A program made the translations under genes and the position numbers. This document shows, one piece after another, positions 52,190 to 64,000 of a DNA stretch of 64,000 bases. Under the pieces are notes generated by a model. The model saw nothing but the letters and a program-made list of their open reading frames with translations, was not told where the DNA came from and made no database searches. Every line of letters begins with the position of its first letter. Within the stretch, counting starts at the first letter, position 1. The stretch is from Elephas maximus indicus (Eukaryota > Chordata > Mammalia > Proboscidea > Elephantidae): positions 102,252,480 through 102,316,479 of the forward strand of contig NC_064825.1 in the NCBI RefSeq assembly GCF_024166365.1, read 5' to 3'.

Positions 52190-54446
52190 CTGGGAACCTC
52201 CCACCCTTTATTGCTCTTTACGGTCCCCACAGCCCCAAAGGACTCAGAGGTGATGTCTGCAAGCAGATTTCCAGAACATGGGTCTGTCAGACAGAGCAGG
52301 TGCAATATTAGTTATGACTCCAAGCCAGGCAAGGTGATTAAGTAAAGCTAAATTTATATTAAATTATCATGAAGTCCTAAAATACTGAACATAGTGGTTA
52401 AATAACTCCAGAAAGTCCAATCTCTCCAGTGAGTAACGTTAAAACCATTACACATGAGTGCGGGAGAATCACTTCCATTAGCTTAGGACAGATTTTGCTT
52501 TTTACATAGTAAATCAGTGCTCAAATAGATAATTCCTCAAATATGTCCTTCCTACATTCTGAACAGCCCAAGTGCAATAAGATCCTTCCCCCTTTCCAGT
52601 CAAGAAAATGCCGCTTTTCTTTCTCCTTCCCAACCATGAGTCTCAGGACCTAAAGTGCTCCTCTTACTGCCCCGTCAGGTGTGAAATGTCCCCCTTTCCT
52701 CCCGGAAGTGGCACCTTACCTTTCCCACTATGTGCCGGGAAGAGCTTTCTTGGCCCAGATCTGGGGATGGCTACTGAGGGTAGGGCTAAGGGTGTAGCAT
52801 CGTCTCTAGCAGTCTTAGAACTGACTAAAAAAGGCTGGATTTTGTCTTCCTATTTCACCCATGTTTGGCAGCTGTTTTCTCAATACTAACAACCACGGGA
52901 GATGTTTCAAATCCAGAAGCCTTCCCTAGAAGTCCTCCCCTCTGTTTTAAGCCCCAGTCATCCTCTCGCCATCTCTAATTCCTGGGTAGAAGAGGCCTGG
53001 GTCTGCTCTAGGGATGAGGGGCTTCATCAGTGGTTCTCTCTACCCTTCTACTCTTTGCTCACTCTTGTGCATCTCTATTTAGCCCTCCTCACCACAGGAC
53101 TTTGGAGATTGCTGGTATCACAAGGCTGGGTCAGAAAAAAGTGAATTAGGCAACAAAGTGTGGAAGAGCTAGGTAGAAGTTCCAGGGCGGAAAAGGCCTC
53201 AACTCCCCTGATATGAGCTGAGATACATGCCCTTTGTGTGTATAAGCATGAATCAAGTGATGGCACCTCAGCAAGGAAAGTAAGTCACTTAGCTGAGGAG
53301 AGGGTTGGAACAGGAACCTCACCACATCGTAGACACAGCTTCTCTGTCCACTACCTTAGATCCCTGAGCACTTGAGAGAGAACACAGGAGGTTCAACCTC
53401 ATGAATATTTCCTTTTAGGCCCTGGATGTCCCAAGTCTCTAACCCAATCGCTCTTTCTAACCATTTGTGGAAACTTCTGGCCCTTCTTTGAAAGACAGGT
53501 TTCCTCAGAATCCCAGAGAATGAGGGAGAGAGGGGTAGAATATTAAAGTTCAGGTGGTATGCTGGGTTTGGTCTAGGCAGAGCTTCTTAAACAGACCTTG
53601 TAGGGATTCGGCAGGGACTCTGTGTCATCCAGGGCCTCAACATTCACTGAGGCCACTGGCCCATAACGTGGTTACTTAAAAGAGTTAGGAAAGGTGCTGG
53701 CCAGTGGTGGCACCAGGAGGAAATTCTTATTAGTTTGTAGCCATGTGATAGGGACTCCCAGTCATCTGAAGGTAGAGAAGGCTCTAGACATTCTAGTAGA
53801 AGGAAGGACAGCTTGAGTCACCCCCAGATCTCACTAGTATCTCTGCAGCTGAAAAAATAATGACTCTGAGGGTGAGAATGACATCCACTGCCAGCAGTGG
53901 ACACTCAGACCCAACTACCCCCCAAACCCCTCATGTTACCAAGACCCTTGAGGCTGGAGTTTTCCCAGATGCCCATACCAGCTGGGCTGACTTTTCCTTC
54001 TCTCAGCTTCTGTCCTCCACCCGTTTCTTTACCTACAAGCCCCTGCCCCAGCCCCTAGTGAGCAAGACCTCGGAGAAGCAGTCATGCCAGTTTTGACAGG
54101 GGAGAGTACAGTCTTGCATCGTCAGCTGTTGTGGGGCAGGCGTTGGGGGCTGTGGGTTGGGCGACTTCTGCACTTCCAAGGAATCATTCTGGAGCCCAAT
54201 TCCAGGGGGCCCAGGACTGGGTGCAAGAGGCAAGGTTTGTGGTAACATCCACAAACATCATTTCTTGTGCACAGGTAGTTATGGACTCAGGTGGGAACAA
54301 CTCCCGTGGAGGGCTTGGGAGTGGTTATGAGGTGGGAGAAGGAGGAGGATGAGCACATAGGAAGAGAGCCTGTTGTATAAGTGAGCACAAGGACTGGAAG
54401 TCCATAAAGGAGAAGGAACAGGCAGGAAGGGAAGGAACACGGGCAT
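52190..54446 (-). other. LRP4: LRP4 3′ UTR (distal end inferred)
   Basis: About 2.25 kb on the minus strand follow the stop codon and are largely free of young repeats. An AATAAA on the minus strand at 52,212-52,207 is the best polyadenylation signal in this interval, and the resulting length is close to what I remember for the human 3′ UTR (about 2.2 kb). A MIR-like fragment may lie near 53,270-53,370. No other gene is visible here. Confidence 0.55.
52207..52212 (-). terminator. LRP4: Candidate LRP4 polyadenylation signal
   Basis: TTTATT on the plus strand reads AATAAA on the minus strand, and G/GT-rich sequence follows downstream in the transcript sense. Other hexamer variants further left, such as ATTAAA near 50,557, would give an unusually long 3′ UTR. 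Confidence 0.5.
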
Positions 54447-54779
<333 letters not shown>

Positions 54780-55019
54780 CTAGGGCACAGAGTGGAGAGA
54801 CACGGTCAGTCAGTTGCTTCTCTAAAAAGGATCTCATGGTGAATTGGAAAAGGATGTAGATGTGGTAGAAATGGGCATGAAAAGCACAAAGATTCCATGA
54901 ACAAATGGGGAGCTTGATCAGAGCAAATATATGAGGCCTAGCCTATAAGGAGAGGAGCAGCTACAATGATTACAACCATTATCATAGAGGTAACGATACA
55001 TACAGGAGAAAAAAAACAT

Positions 55020-55240
55020 GGCTTCCAGTCCTGCATCAGCCACTCATCAGCTATGTCACATTGGGCAAATTACTTAACATCTCTAAAACTCAGTCTCCCC
55101 ATCTGCAGTGTGGGGAGAATAACAGTATCCATACCTCACAACCAGTTGCTATGAGGGTTAAATGAGGTGACACATGCAATGGCATTAGTAGAGTTCTTGA
55201 CACTTAAGAGGCACCAAAACATGTTAGCTATTGTCACATT
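55020..55240 (+). repeat. MIR SINE
   Basis: 'cattgggcaaattacttaac', 'ctcagtctccccatctgca', 'ggttaaatgaggtgacac' and 'ttgacacttaagaggcac' follow the MIR order well. Confidence 0.8.
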
Positions 55241-55494
55241 GCTATTGTTGCTTATTAATGAATACCATGCTGACATAAATGATCAAAAGCAATTGACAAA
55301 AGTAATTATATGTGCATTTACTCAGGATTTTAAACTACTGTATGTGCTATTTTCTTCTTAATTATCTTTTTTTGGTATTTGTTAAGGAGAAAACTTGGGA
55401 AGCAAGACAGGAGGAATCTAGAAAGGATTCTAAGTGTCAATCCACTGGGTCCCCATAACCTGTGACTTTTTGGGGGGTGGTTACTCTGGTTCTG

Positions 55495-55700
55495 GAATCT
55501 CTGGGTGGTACAAACAGTTAACATGCTCAGCTGCTAACAGAAAGGTTGCATGTTGGAGTCTACCCAGAGGCACCTTGGAAGAAAAGGCCTGACAACCAAC
55601 ATCTAAAAAATAAGCCATTGAAAACCCTATGGAGCACAGTTCTAGTCTGGTGCACGTGGGGTCGCCATGAGTTGGAATCGACTCAACAGCAACCAGCTTA
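55495..55700 (+). mobile_element. AfroSINE, 'ctctgggtggtacaa' subtype
   Basis: The head is 'gaatctctgggtggtacaaac', the middle 'ggaagaaaaggcctgac' and the tail 'tggaatcgactcaacagcaac'. Confidence 0.8.
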
Positions 55701-57330
55701 CTCTGTTTCTGCTCCCATAAGCCCTGGGCCATTCCCAAACAACCTGGGATTGTTCCAAGGACAGCCTTGAATTCTACTCAGGTTTTTCCCTTTATGGATT
55801 CCTCAAAGGGTAGCCTTTCTTCTGGTTTCTGGGGAATACCAACCAACATGCTGCCACTGCCAGGAGAAAATAGGCCTTTGCTTGGATCCTGTCCCTGGGA
55901 TAATGTTCCTGCCAAGAGCCCTAAGACAACTGCTCTTTTTTAGTAACAATTCAATCCCACAGTTATTTATTGAGCCCCTATATTAAGGAGGATACTGTGC
56001 CAGGTGCTTTGATGATTACACAAATGTATATAAAATACGGTCCCTGCCATCTGAGAGTGACAGCTCCTTGGATCCTGCAGAGACATAGAGAGCACGTAAG
56101 CACACCCACAGTTCCATTCACAAAGCACATGCTCCAAGCTGAAATTAGTATAAGGTTAGATGCAGGCCACTCAGAGTCTTCATCACAGAGACCCTCTGAT
56201 TAAGTTGGGGGGGAAGGGGGGACTTGGCGCTAGCAATTTGGGGGACACCACTTTCTTTATAAACACACAGCAACAGGTACCTGAAATCAAGAGGAAATCA
56301 GAAGAGAAAGGGTGAAAGACTATCAGAGGGGTGAAAGAGCTGCTGAGGAAGAAGCATAAAACAGAAGAAAAAGGTCACACAATTTTAATTTCTCACCTAT
56401 GGCCCTTACTGAGGTTCTCTTCTTGGGCATCAGACACTACAGGAACCCAAGAATCTCCAAGAGTCATTCTCTCAGAGATATTAAATTGAGGAGGGGTGTA
56501 TCACCCCTAGAACTTCAAGATATCCCTGTAGGTTCTGTTTTAGCTTATAGTGGGAGTTCTTTTAATTATGGTAATTCATGGAGCCAGAAAGCACGTGATT
56601 ACTAGGGAAAGCACATTCATGATGCATGGGAGCCCTGCAGGTTTTGACTGTGCTAGACAGGCCAAGAGAATAGATTGATTAGGGTCTCAAAAAAAACAAG
56701 GATCATATGAGACTAGGAAAATCTGAAGTCCTAGGCTATAGATCCCTTGTGAAAATGGGACTATTTTCTGTGCTTAAACTTTCAGCAAAATAAACAAATA
56801 AATAAATAATTGCACTGAAGTCACAAATGAGTTTAAAAAAGCATGTAAAACCATCTAGAATTCTAGAGAAATTCCTTCTGACTCTGTGATGAGAGGAAGA
56901 ATGGAGAAAACCAGCCATTATCAGTCATAGAGAGGTCTACCAGCTTGGACTGGAGATTAGAAAAGGCAGAGGGTAGCAGCTCTGGAGTTTTTGAGTGCAG
57001 TCTAGGAGAACCCCTTGTTTTAGTGGGACAGCAGCCTCTCTGCAGGGGAATGACAACCCCAGGAGAGAAAGAGCCCATGAGTCTGGGAAAATATGTCCTA
57101 GTAGGGAAATACAGACTCACATGCTTTCAGACCTAAACTTCATGAGATTTGCTTTCTAACCTCACTCTCACTAGAGTCCCTCAAGCTGGTAACAGATTCT
57201 AGACCTATCCAGAAACCCAAATTATAGTCAGTTCTTCTGTTCACTGTATTTCTAAAATGGTGTCTAGAACTACCCAGCCTCGCCTAACTTATCTATTCAG
57301 GCAACTGGCGCATAATCCCTCCACCCCCTA

Positions 57331-57507
<177 letters not shown>

Positions 57508-57571
57508 TTAGGAGGAAAAGCAATATGAAATTAGTTCAGATCTTTATGGGGGTGATACCTGGGGAAGATGT

Positions 57572-58163
57572 AACCTGAATGTGGTAGATGGCCTCTAACA
57601 TGGCCCTAGTGGTGCCCACCTGGTATTCATGTTCTTCTAAGTCCCCTCCCCCTGAGTGTCAGCTGGACCTGGTCATTGGTTCTAATGAATAGAATACACA
57701 AAAGTGATGGATACTAGATTAGGTTACAAAGAAACCACGGCTTCTTCTTGGATTGCCCTCCCTCACTCTCTCTTGTAATTGTTCTGGCGGGGAGCAAGCT
57801 GCCATGCTGTAAGCTGCCCTATGGAAAGGCCCACAAGGCAAGGAACTGATGATGGAGGCCTCCAGCCAACAGCCAATAAGAAACTGAGGCCCTCCGTCCA
57901 AGAGCTGATGAGGAACTGAATCCTGCCAACAACTATGTGAGTGAGCTCGGAAGGGATTCCTTCCCCAGTCAAGCCTTGAGATAAGACTGCAACCCCAGCT
58001 GATACCTGGATTGCAACCCCACAGAGGGCCCTGAGGAGGAGGCACCCAGCTAAGCTGCATCCAGATTTCTGACTCACAGAAACTGTGAGATAGTAAATGT
58101 TTGTTGTTTCAGGCTGCTGCATTTTGGGGTAATTTGTTATACAGCAATAGATAACTAATATAC
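57572..58163 (+). mobile_element. MLT1-type MaLR solo LTR
   Basis: 'tggtagatggcctctaacatg', 'ggccctccgtccaagagctga', 'actgaatcctgccaacaacta', 'gagtgagctcggaagg' and 'aatttgttatacagcaatag' plus 'ataactaata' are the classic MLT1 layout. It carries AT-rich decay of the polyadenylation region and no internal sequence. Confidence 0.85.
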
Positions 58164-58164
58164 C

Positions 58165-58354
58165 AAGCTTTGGAGTCAAGACAGATCTATATTTCAATCC
58201 CACCTCTGTTACTTACTAGCTGGGATCTTGGTGGACATTACCTAAACTTACTGAGTCTCAGACCCTCATCTGTAAAGTGAGGAATAATAATACCTGTATT
58301 ACAAGGTTGTTGTGACATGATACATATTCATTAAATGGTAGCTGCTATCAATAT
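58165..58354 (+). repeat. MIR SINE
   Basis: 'tttcaatcccacctctgttac', 'ctcagaccctcatctgtaaa' and 'caaggttgttgtgacatg' show a MIR. The following SINE inserted at its end. Confidence 0.8.
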
Positions 58355-58524
58355 GGAAACCCTGGTGCTGTAGTGGTTAAGTGCTACGGCTGCTAACCAA
58401 AGGGTTGGCAGTTCAAATCCGCCAGGCGCTCCTTGGAAACTCTACAGGGCAGTTCTACTCTGTCCTATGGGGTCGCTATGAGTCAGAATCGACTCGACGG
58501 CACTGGGTTTGGTTTTTGGTTTTG
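58355..58524 (+). mobile_element. AfroSINE with 11-bp target duplication (near-consensus copy)
   Basis: GCTATCAATAT is at 58,344-58,354 and 58,525-58,535. The body 'gtgctacggctgctaaccaa', 'cgccaggcgctccttggaaac' and 'gactcgacggcactgggttt' is the cleanest in the window, so it is a young insertion. Confidence 0.92.
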
Positions 58525-58774
58525 GCTATCAATATTAATATTCTTGTTATTAGCAGCAGAACAAAGCCCAGACATTTTTGCTGCAAACTTTTTAAAAAGC
58601 ATTTGGGGAAAAATAAAGAGAAAAAGGGACATAAAAAGAAGATTCTAAATAAACAATGACACATTCTACCTTCCCAGGATTATCCCTCCTGACTAATCAT
58701 ATATCATCTAATATTGTTGTGAAGAGTAGCATTTGTGTGAAGAGAAAATCATTTCCAATTCCAATGGTTGAAGG

Positions 58775-58940
58775 CAGTGTAGGGTAGTGGAAAAAGATGC
58801 TGGAGTCAGTCCCAGCTTTGTCTCTTACTGTGTGACTTGGATAACATCCTCTATGTCCTCATCATCCCAGCCTATAAAGAAAATGCTAAGGGGTGCTGTG
58901 GCCATTAAATGAGATAACATATGAAAGTTTAGGCTGTGAC
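58775..58940 (+). repeat. MIR SINE
   Basis: 'ggtagtggaaaaagatgctgg', 'gtctcttactgtgtgacttgg' and 'attaaatgagataacatatg' are MIR-like. Confidence 0.65.
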
Positions 58941-58996
58941 TGGGGAAGAACAGTAAGTACTTAGGTTTTGGTCTTTTCCTTCTGCTGTTTTGACCA

Positions 58997-59075
58997 GGGA
59001 GCCCTGGTGACACAGTGGATAAGTGTTCGGCTGCTAACCAAAAGGTAGGCAGTTCAAATCCACCAGCTGCACCAG
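58997..59075 (+). mobile_element. AfroSINE head only
   Basis: 'gggagccctggtgacacagtg' through 'caaatccaccagctgcacc'. The body and tail are missing. Confidence 0.8.
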
Positions 59076-59198
59076 AGACCCAACCTTGAAACGAGGCTGG
59101 TCAGAGGCTGAATCAGTGAACTGTGGCATTTCTGGAAGATCCCGGACACTGTGATGAGATCCAATGAGTGTGTGGCCCCTGCAGTGGGGCTGAGGTTA

Positions 59199-59411
<213 letters not shown>

Positions 59412-59424
59412 CTACAGGTCTCCT

Positions 59425-59540
59425 TCGCAGAAGGCAGTCAAAAGCACCTTAAGATGCTTAACTTCTAAGCTTTTGTTTCCTCATTGGTTAAATGCAAATA
59501 ATGCATTGCTCATAGGGCTGAGTGGAGATTAAGTGAGACA
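59425..59540 (+). repeat. MIR-like fragment
   Basis: 'ttgtttcctcattggttaaat' and 'gctgagtggagattaagtgag' match the MIR 3′ half. It lies in LRP4 intron. Confidence 0.5.
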
Positions 59541-59559
59541 GAGGGAATGTTTGTGTATG

Positions 59560-59655
59560 TGTATGTATATATATACACACACACACACACACATTTATAC
59601 ATACACATATATATGCATATACAGGTACACATATGTGTGTGTGTGTGTGTATATG
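59560..59655. repeat. TA/CA and TG compound microsatellite
   Basis: (TA)n(CA)n at 59,564-59,593 and (TG)n at 59,632-59,652 are separated by about 40 bp. The two tracts are complementary and can pair. It lies in the LRP4 intron between the stalk-side exon and the transmembrane exon. Confidence 0.9.
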
Positions 59656-59799
59656 GCATATGGAAAGCTGGCTATTATGATCATTTCTATAGATTTAGTC
59701 GAAGAAAAGCATTCATCAGTCCCAAAGGTCATGAAAGGTATCAGCAGAGACTTAGATTTCTTACATCTTTTCCAAAACTTGTGGGCACTCAGGGCTTAC

Positions 59800-59867
59800 C
59801 TGGAGCAGCAGGTATGGCCTCATTGGAACGTGCACAGAGGCCCAGGCGGGCATCCTTCTCAGAGCAT
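59800..59867 (-). CDS. LRP4: LRP4 exon: short juxtamembrane exon
   Basis: The exon is 68 nt with a CCACAG acceptor (59,869-59,868) and a GTAAGC donor (59,799). It encodes [20 protein letters not shown] then AP. The two cysteines may pair in the extracellular juxtamembrane region. Phases match both neighbours (phase 2 in, phase 1 out). Confidence 0.93.
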
Positions 59868-61883
59868 CTGTGGGGCACAAGACACTGAATGTGAAGGCTA
59901 TTTGTATCCAATAAAGATCTTACTTTCAGGACAGGGTGAAAGCCCTGTGAGTGGGGTTATCAGATATGAGAGATTGTACCAGAAGGACGATAAGAAACAG
60001 AGAGGACAGGACCAGGAAATACAGAGAAATTAGTGTGAGGCACTGTCTTCACAATGCTAGGCCATGTTTAAATGTGTTTTTAAATATTTGTTTTGAAAGG
60101 ATTCCTTTAAAACTGAGACACAGGTTTGGGAGTGAGCTGGAAGTCTGCTGAAAGGATATTAAGGAAATCAATAGTAAGCTTTATTAGACTACCAGGATGA
60201 GTTGGAAGAAGCTATCAGCCAAACCAACCTCTGATTGGATAAAGACTATCACAAGGCTTAAATGGAGCTCAAAAAATTTTTGTTTTTTTTCCCGTCATTC
60301 TCTTACAGGGGAACACACAAGCCATCCAGAGGGAGAGCTCGCGTAACTAACCTGGAATGCTAAGAAAGTAATTTTTTTGTGGCACGTTATGAGCAGGCTG
60401 TTAAAAGCATTTCCTAAAAGCCTGGAGAAAAGCTACTTGCAAGAGCTTTTGAAATCAAGATGCGCTGAATATTCAAATAGAACTCTGACATTAGAGAAAG
60501 GTCCAAGGTGAGTTCAAAAGCTATCTAAAAAACCTAGAGAAAATCAGAGATAAACAATGTTTGATAATACTTTAAAATTTAGCCAGAATGGGGCACATAG
60601 TATATGGATTTGATCACATGCAAATCTTTTAATTTTAGGAATATGAGTCTAGAGTTGTTATTTGGGATTATGACTAGGTTTCTGATTTGGAAATGAATTC
60701 AAGTGTTAGTTATCTTTTAAAATAAAATTGAACATGAATGTAATCAATGTTGATGAATTTTAAATTGGCAAATGTTTTGTTATGTATATTTTTAACTCAA
60801 TAAAAAAATAAATAAAATTGACATTAAAAATAAAGAGGCTAGTACATTACAGTGAAAAAAACTTGCTCTAATAGAAAAATGTCTGGAAAGATAGACATCA
60901 AAATATTAAGAGTGATTATATATGGGTGCTCATATCGTTATTCCTATCTGTATTTCTAGATTTTTTTTTCCCAAAGTGCAAATAGTTATAAGAATTTCTC
61001 TAAATTGGCTGTAACATCATATTTCACCAATTTTAAAATGTGCATTTTTTTCCTACATCCTAACATCTCTGAAATATGAATGTGTATTATAGTCAATGGT
61101 GTCTCAATTGCTGTTAGTCATTTTTTCTGTTTAAGCTCTCAAATCAGGATATATCTTATCATTGATAAAACCCAAAAAACCCACTGCCTTCGAGTTGATT
61201 CCGACTCATAGCAACACTATAGGACAGAGTAGAACTGCCCCGTAGAGTTTCCAAGAAGTGCCTGGTGGATTCAAACTGCCGACCTCTTGGTTAATATCTG
61301 TAGCATTTAACCACTACACCACCAGGGTTTCCTATAATTGATAGCACCTTTGATTTAAGGAAATACTGCATTTTATACTTGATCTGAGAATTGTTTATTG
61401 TTATACTTGGTTATTTAATAATGGTGTGTATTTGAATGCTAGATATCATTATAATCTGAGACTATCACAGCCCTTAGAAACCTTTTTGCTCCAAGCCATA
61501 AAGCCACAGCCCAAAGACAGCTATGACTTGGTGGCTTCTATGTGAACTGTAGGACAAGGCCCTATAGTAAACCTGTGATGCAAGAGCAAACGTCACAGAG
61601 GGAGAAGAAGGAGGAGGAATGCCATGTGGGAAATCGTCCTGCGTGATTTCTCTCTAAAAAGTTGTTCTTAAAGCTTGTTGCCCTCAGAGCTAAAAAGGGA
61701 ATCACTTGCAGCAATCTACAAGTCTAAATATGATATTCTGTCTCAAGTAGCAGAGGTTGATGGCTAATGATGTGATTTACCTGCCAGCTGCCAGAATTAT
61801 CAAGCTGGAACTACCTGTCTTCTGCTGGTTGGGGATGGTTATTTGAATCAAAGGGCCCTCAATCCTGTACTGAACCTACTTAC
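59868..61883 (-). other. LRP4: LRP4 intron 5′ of the juxtamembrane exon
   Basis: About 1.3 kb of AT-rich sequence without a recognised element is followed by one AfroSINE (61,168-61,332). Nothing is recognised in 61,340-61,883. Confidence 0.75.
61168..61332 (-). mobile_element. AfroSINE
   Basis: A full-length reverse copy flanked by TATCATTGATA (61,157-61,167) and TATAATTGATA (61,333-61,343). Confidence 0.85.
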
Positions 61884-62019
61884 CTTCCTTCCACCTCCTC
61901 CAGAGATGTGCGAGTCTGGGAGGCGGAAGAACGCAAGGTGGTAGGTAATGTGTTGTGCAGCCCTGGTCTCCTTTCACTCATGCTGGTAGCCCTGGGAGCT
62001 GGGGGCACTAGGCCAGGCA
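61884..62019 (-). CDS. LRP4: LRP4 exon: Ser/Thr/Pro-rich extracellular stalk
   Basis: The exon is 136 nt with a CTCCAG acceptor and a GTAAGT donor. It starts [20 protein letters not shown] and ends [11 protein letters not shown], with the Arg codon split. Low-complexity Pro/Ser/Thr content suggests an O-glycosylated juxtamembrane stalk. This segment is usually the least conserved part of the ectodomain, so residue differences between species are expected. Confidence 0.93.
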
Positions 62020-62493
62020 CTGGAGAGAAAAGAAGATTGGAGTAAGCCACTGAAAGCCAGACCTCTATTATGGTCCAAGAGTAGCATCTGGAGAACTGGA
62101 TGAAGCAATCTTCTAGCTGCCCTAATCCCAGGTACCCTCCATAGAGACCCTTCTTAATACTGTGAATAAAAAGGATTTAGATTCCAAAAACAGGTCTGGA
62201 TGGGCTAGTGAACCCATGAAAGTCAGGACAACAGAGTAATGCACAGGCCACAACAAGGATCAGGCAATCAGGAGACCAATGCCAGTCTAGTAAATGGCAG
62301 CAGCCAGACTCAAACCTGTCTCTGTGAGTCCAAAGCCCAAACTTATCACTCCCAGTCACTATGCTATATGCCTCTAAGGCTGAATTATTTGCTAAAAGAT
62401 CCTCTGAAGGGGGATCCCAGTCAGAAACACAAAGCTGGGGCTGCTGATTCCCTGCACTTCTGTTGCAGAGGACCATTCTTCAGTCCAACTCAC
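62020..62493 (-). other. LRP4: LRP4 intron between EGF and stalk exons
   Basis: A 474-nt intron of mostly unique sequence. A MIR-like remnant is possible near 62,250-62,400. The open frames crossing it are incidental. Confidence 0.75.
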
Positions 62494-62607
62494 CAAGGGA
62501 GCAGGGCTGGCCATCAGGCTCATCAGGACAGGCACACACAAAGTCCAAGGTTCTGGCAAAGCAGAGGTGGGTACAGCCACCATTGTTCACCCCACAGGCA
62601 TTGGTTC
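62494..62607 (-). CDS. LRP4: LRP4 exon: EGF-like module after the last propeller
   Basis: The exon is 114 nt with a CTCCAG acceptor and a GTGAGT donor. It encodes [20 protein letters not shown], then [17 protein letters not shown]. The six cysteines have the C-C-C-C-C-C spacing of an EGF-like repeat of the LRP type (NNGGC-HLC). This module packs against the preceding propeller in LDLR-family proteins. Confidence 0.95.
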
Positions 62608-62791
62608 CTGGAGGCAAAGGAGATGCGGGTATGATCTGGGATAGAATCAGGTCCCCTAATTTAACACTTCTCAAAAAGGAGGAGATCCAGGGCTACTCAA
62701 CTCCCAGGGACAGTCGTGCAGGAGAGGTATAACCACAAGGGGCTGAAAAGAAGGTCTAACAACTTAAAATGTGAACCCAAAGGCTCTCCTA

Positions 62792-64000
<1,209 letters not shown>

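Noticed and set aside
59533..60033. Open frame of 166 codons on the plus strand with a repetitive Thr/His/Tyr/Ile start
   Set aside because: It starts in a CA/TG microsatellite and then crosses an LRP4 exon antisense. It is not a gene.

Overview
This window is nuclear DNA of an afrotherian mammal, almost certainly a proboscidean (elephant-like). Two repeat families show it. About two dozen tRNA-headed SINEs carry the 'ggagccctggtgg…gttaagagct…gctaaccaaaaggt…' head and the 'cgacggcaatgggtttggttt' tail of AfroSINE, and several fragments belong to an RTE-type LINE whose 3′ tail resembles the SINE tail. The call rests on sequence recognition, not on a search.

The window holds parts of two protein genes, both on the minus strand. 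The left two thirds are the 5′ part of CKAP5 (ch-TOG/XMAP215, a microtubule polymerase). Seven coding exons between 17,714 and 4,591 encode the first 326 residues: TOG1, the linker and the start of TOG2. All junctions seen obey GT-AG and all phases join. The gene continues beyond base 1. Its promoter is a CpG island near 42.5-43.25 kb, and a second GC-rich candidate first exon lies near 27.1 kb, inside the 25-kb first intron.

The right end is the 3′ part of LRP4 (agrin/MuSK co-receptor). Exons from 63,004 to 54,447 encode the last 340 residues: part of the final YWTD propeller, an EGF-like module, the Ser/Thr/Pro-rich stalk, one transmembrane helix and the cytoplasmic tail with NPSY and a C-terminal PDZ ligand. 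A likely 3′ UTR runs to about 52.2 kb. The neighbour order CKAP5 then LRP4, both on one strand with about 10 kb between them, matches human 11p11.2 as I remember it.

The remainder is intron and intergenic sequence, dense in interspersed repeats: AfroSINE, RTE, L1 (including three copies of a lineage-specific L1-like 3′ region), ERVL-type and MaLR LTRs, MER20, MIR, L2, an unassigned ancient mammalian repeat and several microsatellites. Many are nested with clean target-site duplications (TSDs), which gives a relative order of insertion. I see no CRISPR array, bacterial gene, tRNA gene or new multigene system. The most interesting signals are a two-CCAAT/CHR-like promoter arrangement at CKAP5, a candidate second CKAP5 first exon, a SINE dimer inserted as one unit, and two different LTRs followed by the same leucine-tRNA primer site and leader.
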